Below are positions 1 to 4,272 of a DNA stretch of 8,436 nt, one piece after another (the first letter of the stretch is position 1; each line of letters starts with the position of its first letter). The stretch is from Eubacterium sp. (GTDB lineage Bacteria; Bacillota; Clostridia; Lachnospirales; Lachnospiraceae), in contig JAFSTZ010000243.1 in NCBI GenBank assembly GCA_017445525.1, positions 1 to 8,436 on the forward strand. The letters are read 5' to 3'. Position numbers and translations under genes: made by a program. The notes under the pieces are model-generated. The model worked only from the letters and a program-made list of their open reading frames with translations, had not been told where the DNA came from and searched no databases.

Positions 1-375
1 TATGCCGCATACTGTGCCGTTTTTCTGGTAGCTTGCCCATCCGCTTCCCGTGATGTAGCCCCTGACGATACACTCGATGGGGAGCATCTTCAGACGTTTG
101 CACAGCATCGAGCGTCCCTCAAACTCCTCAGTTCTGAACTCCTCAGGCATATCTGCTGTATCTGTGGATATCATATGGTTCGGCATGATGTCCGATGTGA
201 AGTCAAACCAGAACTTTGACATCTGAGTCAGTACCTTTCCCTTGTCCTTTACAACATTCTTCAGGATGACATCGAAACAGCTGATGCGATCCGTGCACAC
301 CATGATGAGCTTGTCATCTGCTTCATAAATCTCCCTAACCTTCCCCTCTGCGATCGGTGTTGGTCTTGTACCCAT
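1..375 (-). CDS. purC: Phosphoribosylaminoimidazole-succinocarboxamide synthase (SAICAR synthetase), 5' part
   Basis: Reading the minus strand from the ATG at 375-373 gives 125 codons, open to the window edge, so only the N-terminal part is present. The protein starts MGTRPTPIAEGKVREIYE and carries the family's nucleotide-binding start (GKVREIY), the DRISCFDVIL segment, and the diagnostic LPIECIVRGYITGSGW stretch near residues 103-118. Family knowledge: PurC is cytoplasmic and joins CAIR and aspartate using ATP to make SAICAR in de novo purine synthesis. The variant with the longer GYxxGSGW segment is common in Clostridia. A GGAGG (385-381) lies 5 nt upstream of the ATG and supports this start. 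It is transcribed divergently from hup and is the only minus-strand gene. Its C-terminal half, with much of the active site, lies outside the window. The call is firm from the motifs. Confidence 0.95.
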   Translation of the reverse strand, partial: MGTRPTPIAEGKVREIYEADDKLIMVCTDRISCFDVILKNVVKDKGKVLTQMSKFWFDFTSDIMPNHMISTDTADMPEEFRTEEFEGRSMLCKRLKMLPIECIVRGYITGSGWASYQKNGTVCGI

Positions 376-507
376 GTTTTCCTCCGTTCCCGGGTAATGC
401 CGCATTGGACATCACTCTGTCATTTATGCTGTTGGCAGAGCGGTAAATTCGGCTTTTTCGGCATTTCACCCGTCATTTGTCGTTATAAAAATGAAAAAAC
501 CGTAATT

Positions 508-537
508 ATTCTATAACATTTTTGTAAAAAATGCAAA
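508..537 (-). promoter_or_regulatory. Possible purC promoter
   Basis: On the minus strand, TTTGCA (537-532) is followed after 18 nt by TAGAAT (513-508), about 130 bases upstream of the purC ATG. Both boxes are imperfect, and the area is AT-rich enough for such matches to arise by chance. It lies back to back with the hup promoter. It is the best candidate I see for the divergent transcript, but only a weak one. Confidence 0.3.
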
Positions 538-553
538 TATTTCTGTAAAAACC

Positions 554-582
554 TTGACAAATAGCGAAAAAAGGGGTATAAG
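554..582 (+). promoter_or_regulatory. Sigma-A promoter of hup
   Basis: A perfect -35 box TTGACA (554-559) is followed by a 17-nt spacer and TATAAG (577-582), one mismatch from the consensus -10. Runs of A and T at 511-551 just upstream resemble an UP element. Transcription would start near 589, giving a leader of about 80 nt. The leader has a small stem (601-605 with 624-628). A strong promoter fits the abundant product HU. Confidence 0.85.
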
Positions 583-668
583 TATGTATGTAGACAAGAT
601 CTCTCGGCGTAATATGTTACAAAGAGAGTCATAAAATCCTATAATATAAGTCGAGGAGGACTATATCA

Positions 669-947
669 ATGAACAAGACAGATTTAGTAGCAGCTATCGC
701 AGATGACGCAGGTATCAGCAAGAAGGACGCAGAGGGTGCACTTAAGGCTTTTATCGATGCAGTAACTAAGGAGCTCAAGAAGGGTGGAAAGGTTCAGCTC
801 GTAGGCTTTGGTACTTTCGAGGTTGCTAAGCGTGCAGCAAGATCAGGCGTTAACCCGCTTACCAAGGAGCCGATGAACATTCCTGCTTCCAAGGCACCGA
901 AGTTCAAAGCTGGCAAGGCTCTTAAAGAGGCTGTCAACAAGAAGTAA
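669..947 (+). CDS. hup: DNA-binding protein HU
   Basis: This 92-residue protein has the usual HU length. It starts MNKTDLVAAIADDAGISKKDAE, the helical dimerisation part, and continues with the family signature GFGTFEVAKRAARSGVNP (residues 47-64), then TKEPMNIPASKAPKFKAGKAL. The beta-ribbon arm (about residues 53-75) has the conserved NP at its tip, which intercalates DNA in characterised HU proteins. HU forms dimers that bend and compact DNA without strict sequence preference. AGGAGGA (654-660) is 8 nt upstream of the ATG. The gene has its own strong promoter and terminator, so it is probably monocistronic and highly expressed. Its choice of GCA/GCT, CGT and AAG codons agrees with that. In many Clostridia hup sits directly before rqcP, as here. 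It could be HU rather than IHF because no partner gene or IHF-specific features are present. Confidence 0.97.
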   Translation: MNKTDLVAAIADDAGISKKDAEGALKAFIDAVTKELKKGGKVQLVGFGTFEVAKRAARSGVNPLTKEPMNIPASKAPKFKAGKALKEAVNKK

Positions 948-976
948 TTGACAGCATATATTGCAGATTAGAACGG

Positions 977-1012
977 AAACCCTCTTGAATGATGCATTCG
1001 GGAGGGTTTTTT
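977..1012 (+). terminator. Intrinsic terminator of hup
   Basis: Bases 977-990 pair with 996-1009: an 8-bp AAACCCTC/GAGGGTTT base, two G-U pairs, then GAAT/ATTC, closing a 5-nt loop. The stem runs into six T residues (1007-1012). It begins about 30 nt after the hup stop. This is a textbook Rho-independent terminator and separates hup from the inverted repeat and rqcP downstream. Confidence 0.92.
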
Positions 1013-1039
1013 ATCGTCATAGATATTGATAACAAAGTA

Positions 1040-1257
1040 GCCGCCGAGGAAGAAGCATCCTGAAGAAAACCTTACCGAGCGCATTAGACGAACGGTGCCA
1101 TTTTATGCGTGTCGCGAGGACCTGTCTGAGCGCAGTTTCAAAGTGCGCAGCACGCATGAAACAAGCGAGTTCCGCAGCGGCATGCATGGTATAAAATGGT
1201 GCCGTGAGTCAATAAGCTCGAGTGTGTTTTCTGAGGGATGTTCTCTTCCACGGCGGC
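1040..1257. repeat. 218-base imperfect long inverted repeat (structured RNA or MITE-like element)
   Basis: The stretch from 1040 to 1257 reads as two arms folding about 1148.5. From the outside in: GCCGCCG (1040-1046) pairs with CGGCGGC (1251-1257); GGAAGA (1048-1053) with TCTTCC (1244-1249); AGAAAAC (1064-1070) with GTTTTCT (1226-1232); CGGTGCCATTTTAT (1093-1106) with ATAAAATGGTGCCG (1191-1204), two G-U pairs; GTTTC (1135-1139) with GAAAC (1158-1162). The apex has a short GTGC/GCAC stem. Several pairings share exactly one centre, so chance is unlikely. No credible gene lies within: the 62-codon open frame at 1095-1283 spans the repeat and has no recognisable ribosome binding site. It ends 30 bases before the rqcP ATG, so it would fold in the rqcP leader if co-transcribed. 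It could be a regulatory RNA, a dispersed palindromic element, or a decayed miniature transposon. Confidence 0.75.
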
Positions 1258-1287
1258 GGATCTTGATTATTTATAAGGAGTAGAAAA

Positions 1288-1527
1288 ATGCGACTGGATA
1301 AGTATCTGAAGGTTTCCCGGCTGATCAAGCGCCGCACTGTGGCGAACGAGGCCTGTGACGCCGGCAGGATCAAGGTGAACGATAAAGTGGCCAAGGCATC
1401 CTACGATGTCAAGGTCGGAGACATCATCGAGATCGGCTTCGGCGACAAGAGTGTAAAAGTAGAAGTACTGAAAACTCAGGAGACTGTAAAAAAAGAAGAA
1501 GCGTCAGAAATGTATAAAAATGCTTGA
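1288..1527 (+). CDS. rqcP: RqcP, S4-domain RNA-binding ribosome quality-control factor (YabO/Hsp15-like)
   Basis: This 79-residue protein starts [20 protein letters not shown], an S4 RNA-binding fold covering about residues 1-52, and ends with a charged tail holding KKEEASEMY, a piece also typical of the B. subtilis homologue (formerly YabO). Family knowledge: RqcP binds stalled 50S subunits carrying peptidyl-tRNA and works with RqcH in C-terminal alanine tailing of incomplete chains. The basic LIKRR patch near residues 12-16 is the expected RNA contact. AAGGAG (1275-1280) stands 7 nt before the ATG. The C-terminus is slightly shorter than in Bacillus. In spore formers it is followed by yabP and yabQ, both absent here. 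I see no clear promoter of its own. The large inverted repeat lies directly upstream, and the stop codon lies inside the next gene's -35 box. Confidence 0.93.
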   Translation: MRLDKYLKVSRLIKRRTVANEACDAGRIKVNDKVAKASYDVKVGDIIEIGFGDKSVKVEVLKTQETVKKEEASEMYKNA

Positions 1528-1552
1528 CTTTTTAGTAAAAACCTTATATAAT
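1524..1552 (+). promoter_or_regulatory. Sigma-A promoter upstream of divIC
   Basis: TTGACT (1524-1529), a 17-nt spacer, then a perfect TATAAT (1547-1552). The -35 box contains the rqcP stop codon TGA (1525-1527). Transcription would start near 1559 and leave about 120-150 nt of leader before the division gene. This makes divIC a separate unit from rqcP. Confidence 0.88.
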
Positions 1553-1596
1553 TATTATGATTTTGCTTGCGATATTCGGCTGGTTTTAACAAGGAG

Positions 1597-1650
1597 TCTG
1601 ACAAGTATAGCGGTTTAGAAATAAATGGATAATTGCTTAGACTTGTCAGA
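1597..1650 (+). repeat. 10-bp perfect inverted repeat in the divIC leader
   Basis: TCTGACAAGT (1597-1606) is matched exactly by its reverse complement ACTTGTCAGA (1641-1650), with 34 bases between. The pairing can extend inward over a mismatch and a bulge (TAGC 1608-1611 with GC and TA at 1635-1639). It is transcribed from the promoter at 1524-1552 and has no T tract, so it is not a standard terminator. It could be an RNA leader structure or two operator half-sites. TCTGACAAG occurs again at 2026-2034, after the gene. Confidence 0.7.
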
Positions 1651-1679
1651 GAATTGGATTTAGGTATGATGGATATCGG

Positions 1680-2009
1680 ATGATCGAGTTTGAGGGGGAT
1701 GAGGGCTTGACTAAAAAGCGAAAAAGATCTAAAAAGCGGACCGGTCTTTATCTTGTGATAGCTCTGGTTCTTCTGTTTGTTGCAACGCTTGGAGCACACG
1801 GTATGACGCTTTCGCAAGACTGTGACAAGTTGTCGGCCGAGGTTACGGAGCTCGAGGCAAAGAAGAAAGAGCTTGAGCAGGAGAGTGAGGAGATCAAGGA
1901 AAGATCGGAGTATATGAAGACCGATGCATATATAGAGGATGTTGCCAGAGAGAAGTTTGGACTGGCGTATGATGATGAGATAATATTTAAAGCAGCGGAC
2001 AGCAACTGA
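1680..2009 (+). CDS. divIC: Septum-formation protein of the DivIC/FtsB family
   Basis: This is a small bitopic membrane protein of 109 residues. A short basic cytoplasmic tail (KKRKRSKKR, 12-20) precedes one membrane span (about 22-39). A coiled coil rich in E, K and L follows (about 44-78), then the family's C-terminal block AREKFGLAYDDEIIF (about 89-103). DivIC/FtsB pairs with FtsL and FtsQ/DivIB at the septum to activate the FtsW-PBP pair. Position after rqcP and before tilS matches divIC of B. subtilis. The start is not certain. ATG at 1680 has no good ribosome binding site. TTG at 1707-1709 has GAGGGGG just upstream and gives a protein starting (M)TKKRKRSKK, 100 residues, still with the whole membrane span. 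FtsL cannot be fully excluded, but its usual neighbours (mraW, pbp) are not here. The yabP/yabQ genes that usually precede it are missing. Confidence 0.88.
   Translation: MIEFEGDEGLTKKRKRSKKRTGLYLVIALVLLFVATLGAHGMTLSQDCDKLSAEVTELEAKKKELEQESEEIKERSEYMKTDAYIEDVAREKFGLAYDDEIIFKAADSN
1692..1709 (+). promoter_or_regulatory. Possible ribosome binding site and TTG start for divIC
   Basis: GAGGGGG (1692-1698) lies 8 nt before TTG (1707-1709), in frame at codon 10 of the longer reading. The ATG at 1680 has only scattered GG pairs in front of it. Most family members have only a short basic tail before the membrane span, which the TTG start would give. It is an alternative start that I cannot settle from sequence alone. 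Confidence 0.45.
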
Positions 2010-2026
2010 TGTCCGCTGTTATTTTT
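1991..2026 (+). terminator. Intrinsic terminator of divIC, stop codon in its loop
   Basis: CAGCGGACA (1993-2001) pairs perfectly with TGTCCGCTG (2010-2018), extended by a G-U and an A-T pair to 1991/2020, and is followed by TTATTTTT. The 8-nt loop (2002-2009) contains the divIC stop TGA (2007-2009), so the last codons form the stem. A ribosome finishing translation would cover the upstream arm, so termination may depend on translation. Confidence 0.85.
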
Positions 2027-2034
2027 CTGACAAG

Positions 2035-2108
2035 GACTTCCCGAGAAGACGAGCCGAAGGCGAAGTCTGATCGGTAGAAGTCTACTGCGCGAGTGCCTCC
2101 AGTCTACT
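2035..2108 (+). repeat. Short repeats upstream of tilS
   Basis: The stretch between the divIC terminator and tilS holds GACTTC (2035-2040) facing GAAGTC (2062-2067), a self-complementary GTAGA-AG-TCTAC (2074-2085), and an 8-bp direct repeat AGTCTACT at 2079-2086 and 2101-2108, spaced 22 bases (about two helical turns). I see no acceptable -35/-10 pair here, although tilS must be transcribed from somewhere. The repeats may be operator or RNA elements; their role is unknown. Confidence 0.45.
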
Positions 2109-2117
2109 AAATGATAT

Positions 2118-2122
2118 AGGAG
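2118..2122 (+). promoter_or_regulatory. tilS ribosome binding site, deciding the start
   Basis: AGGAG at 2118-2122 is followed by two successive ATG codons. The first (2126) is only 3 nt away, the second (2129) is 6 nt away. The second has the normal spacing, so 2129 is preferred; the difference is a single Met. Confidence 0.6.
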
Positions 2123-2128
2123 TTAATG

Positions 2129-3634
2129 ATGAATACCGACCTTGTAAAAAGAACACTTGCTTTTTGTGACAGAGAGGGTCTGTTAAAGCCGGGGAGCGCC
2201 CTGATAGTCGGGCTTTCCGGCGGCGCAGACTCTGTCTGTCTTTTTAGATTATTGTCTGACATTTGCAGAGACCACGATATTACGCTGATCGCTGCGCATG
2301 TCCACCATGGGATCAGAGAGGGAGAGGCAGACAGAGACGAGCGCTTCTCTGCCGAGCTGGCAGCGAGTCTTGGTGCAGAGTTTGAGTCGGTGAGGGTTGA
2401 TGCTCCCGGATATGCGGATGAACAGAGACTGACACTGGAAGAGGCTGCCAGGATACTCAGGCATAGGGAGCTTGAACGTATCAGAGTAGAGAAAGGGGCT
2501 TATGCTATAGCGCTTGCGCATCACATGGGAGACCAGGCAGAAACCGTGCTGATGAATATCTTCAGAGGGACTTCCCCCGTGGGATTGTGCGGTATGGAGG
2601 CGAAAAAGGATCATATCATACGTCCGCTTTTGTTTGCAGACAAAAAGGAAATATTAGCATTCTTATCTGAAAATAATTATAGTTTTATGGAAGATTCTAC
2701 CAATTCTGATACGGATTACTCAAGGAATATGATACGAAATATCGTCATCCCACAGATTGAAAAGGAGTATCCCGGGGCGAAAGCACATATAGCATCTCTC
2801 GCCGGTGATATGGTTAAGTGGCGGGATCACATACGCAAATCGGCAGCTATGTTGATAGATTATTGTGGGAAGCAGAATGAAGAATCAGAGAGCCCACTCA
2901 AAGTTGACAGTGTGATCATCTCGGATGACAGTATGACCATCTCAGATGATGCAGTGATTATCCCGGTCGGCCTGTATTTACGTCAACCGGAAGCTATCCG
3001 GGGCGAGCTGATCCGCAGGGGGCTCGACGCACTTATGCCCGGTATGAAAGACATAGGAAGGGTGCATTATGACATGATACACAGTCTGTTTATGTCAGAT
3101 GCATCCGGTAAATCGGTTAATCTACCTAAAAATCTTACAGCGATCCGAAACTATGATAACGTGCTGCTGAAAAAGAGCCCCGGCAGTTCACAGACACCTC
3201 CCGAACCTGTCAGTCTTACGGTTCCGGGACTGACTGAACTGGTCATCCGCGGTGAAAAAATAGTACTATCGTCAGAAATTATCGACATTCACACATATAA
3301 TAAGAAAAAACATGATTTTTTTCAAGAAAAAGACTATACTAAATGCTTAGATTATGATAGAATAGAGAGCAGTTTGGTGTTGCGTACGCCGATGGCCTCT
3401 GACTATATTCTTTTGAACGGAGGCAAAAAGAAGCTTTTGAGTAGGATCTACATCGACGAAAAGCTTCCCAGAGAAGACAGGATGTGGCAGGGAGTGATCG
3501 CCGATGGCTCGCATGTTGTCTGGGCATTTCCTGACAGATTGAGCTTTGGGTATTACGTAACGGAAGACACCAAGATTGTTCTAAAGATAACCCGTTTACA
3601 GACTGAACAGATGGAGCATGGAGGATTGAGATGA
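2129..3634 (+). CDS. tilS: tRNA(Ile)-lysidine synthetase TilS
   Basis: TilS attaches lysine to C34 of the CAU-anticodon tRNA-Ile using ATP, so that it reads AUA and not AUG; it is normally essential. The 501-residue protein has the N-type PP-loop SGGADS (30-35), then VHHGIR and EADRDE (about 58-71), HHMGDQAET (131-139), RPLL, and DSTN...SRNMIRN with R199-N204. The C-terminal TilS domain (about 415-490) includes RTP..SDYI and the GGKKK run at 431-435, used in tRNA binding. The middle linker has an unusual acidic insert with a tandem heptad (V/M)(I/T)ISDD(S/A) at residues 262-276, which makes the protein somewhat longer than usual. Its stop overlaps the hpt start by 4 nt (ATGA), implying coupled translation. 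tilS-hpt-ftsH is a widely conserved order; yabR and spoIIE, which precede tilS in spore formers, are absent. Confidence 0.95.
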   Translation: MNTDLVKRTLAFCDREGLLKPGSALIVGLSGGADSVCLFRLLSDICRDHDITLIAAHVHHGIREGEADRDERFSAELAASLGAEFESVRVDAPGYADEQRLTLEEAARILRHRELERIRVEKGAYAIALAHHMGDQAETVLMNIFRGTSPVGLCGMEAKKDHIIRPLLFADKKEILAFLSENNYSFMEDSTNSDTDYSRNMIRNIVIPQIEKEYPGAKAHIASLAGDMVKWRDHIRKSAAMLIDYCGKQNEESESPLKVDSVIISDDSMTISDDAVIIPVGLYLRQPEAIRGELIRRGLDALMPGMKDIGRVHYDMIHSLFMSDASGKSVNLPKNLTAIRNYDNVLLKKSPGSSQTPPEPVSLTVPGLTELVIRGEKIVLSSEIIDIHTYNKKKHDFFQEKDYTKCLDYDRIESSLVLRTPMASDYILLNGGKKKLLSRIYIDEKLPREDRMWQGVIADGSHVVWAFPDRLSFGYYVTEDTKIVLKITRLQTEQMEHGGLR

Positions 3635-4161
3635 AAGAAGTAGTAGTTAAGAGGATTGATGAGGTTGCGATCATCAAGAGGATAGCCGAGCTTGCGGAGC
3701 AGATCAACAGTGATTACGGCGATAAAAAGCTCCATCTTGCTTGCGTGTTAAAAGGAGGAGTTTACTTTGCGTGTGAGCTCTCCAAACATCTGACGATGCC
3801 GGTAACCATCGACTTTATGAGCCTTTCAAGCTACGGCGACGGTATGACCAGCCAGGGTGTCATCAGGATGGATCAGGACCTTACGATGAATATCGCAGGA
3901 AAGGATGTCTTGCTTGTGGAGGATATCATCGACAGTGGAAGGACTCTTTTTTATGTCGAGAACATGCTTAACAAGAGAGAGCCGAACAGTCTTACCGTGT
4001 GCACGCTGCTCGATAAAAAGGCCAGACGTGAGGCTGATGTCGAGATCAAGTATGTGGGGTTCGAGATAGAAGATTACTTTGCTGTGGGTTATGGACTTGA
4101 TTATGCACAGAAATACCGCAATCTTCCGTATGTCGGAGAGTTGCAGTTTAAAGAGGACTGA
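3631..4161 (+). CDS. hpt: Hypoxanthine phosphoribosyltransferase
   Basis: The enzyme salvages hypoxanthine (and usually guanine) with PRPP to give IMP or GMP in the cytoplasm. The 176-residue length is normal. Visible motifs are LKGG (40-43), the mobile loop SSYG (66-69), the PRPP-binding signature VLLVEDIIDSGRTL (93-106), with E97 and D98 as the acidic pair and D101 as the likely catalytic base, and the C-terminal GYGLDYAQKYRNLPYVG block that holds the purine and magnesium. GGAGG (3620-3624) is 6 nt before the ATG, inside the end of tilS, and the start overlaps the tilS stop. In B. subtilis the TilS-HprT pair also influences ftsH expression; whether that applies here is unknown. The stop codon is part of a perfect 14-bp palindrome (4158-4171). 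Confidence 0.96.
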   Translation: MKEVVVKRIDEVAIIKRIAELAEQINSDYGDKKLHLACVLKGGVYFACELSKHLTMPVTIDFMSLSSYGDGMTSQGVIRMDQDLTMNIAGKDVLLVEDIIDSGRTLFYVENMLNKREPNSLTVCTLLDKKARREADVEIKYVGFEIEDYFAVGYGLDYAQKYRNLPYVGELQFKED

Positions 4162-4171
4162 TACGTATCAG
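4158..4171. repeat. Perfect 14-bp palindrome at the hpt stop codon
   Basis: CTGATACGTATCAG is identical to its own reverse complement and includes the hpt stop TGA (4159-4161). It is followed by a small CAGAC/GTCTG hairpin (4169-4173 with 4179-4183) that shares its last three bases. A gapless palindrome is more like a protein-binding site or a restriction-type site than an RNA hairpin, since there is no loop. Confidence 0.6.
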
Positions 4172-4209
4172 ACCGGGTGTCTGAACCGGGTTCTGTATGT
4201 TCTGGATCC

Positions 4210-4247
4210 ATTGATCGATCCGGCATTCCATACGCCGATCGGTCAAT
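4210..4247 (+). repeat. Stable hairpin in the hpt-ftsH gap
   Basis: Bases 4210-4224 pair with 4234-4247: eleven pairs (one G-U) from ATTGATCGATC, a bulged C, then three G-C pairs, closing a 9-nt loop. It ends 12 nt before the ftsH AGGAGG. After it comes AATAAAAAT rather than a T run, so it is not an intrinsic terminator on the plus strand. It may be a processing or stability element, or a leader controlling FtsH synthesis. No promoter with two good boxes is visible in this gap. Confidence 0.65.
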
Positions 4248-4259
4248 AAAAATCTATTC

Positions 4260-4265
4260 AGGAGG
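4260..4265 (+). promoter_or_regulatory. ftsH ribosome binding site, deciding the start
   Basis: AGGAGG (4260-4265) lies 7 nt before ATG 4273 and 4 nt before ATG 4270. The frame is open back to an ATG at 4177, but that start has no ribosome binding site and would add 32 non-conserved residues encoded by the hairpin region. The start is therefore set at 4273. Confidence 0.85.
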
Positions 4266-4272
4266 AGAGATG

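Noticed and set aside
448..462. Two TTCGGC repeats (minus-strand GCCGAA) upstream of purC as possible PurBoxes
   Set aside because: They match only the core CCGAA of the PurR box and are in tandem, not inverted as in the Bacillus operator; too weak to call.
617..645. Second hup promoter with a perfect TATAAT (640-645)
   Set aside because: The matching -35 (TTACAA, 617-622) is poor and the start would fall on the ribosome binding site at 654-660. The upstream TTGACA promoter is far better.
1095..1283. 62-codon plus-strand open frame between hup and rqcP
   Set aside because: It runs through the long inverted repeat, has no ribosome binding site and shows no recognisable protein features; the repeat explains the sequence better.
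3311..3363. AT-rich stretch inside tilS with TATGAT and TAGAAT boxes as an internal promoter
   Set aside because: No acceptable -35 at the right distance; AT-richness alone explains the boxes.
4177..4272. Longer N-terminus for FtsH from ATG 4177
   Set aside because: No ribosome binding site at 4177, the extra 32 residues are hydrophilic and come from the hairpin region, and AGGAGG at 4260-4265 points to 4273.
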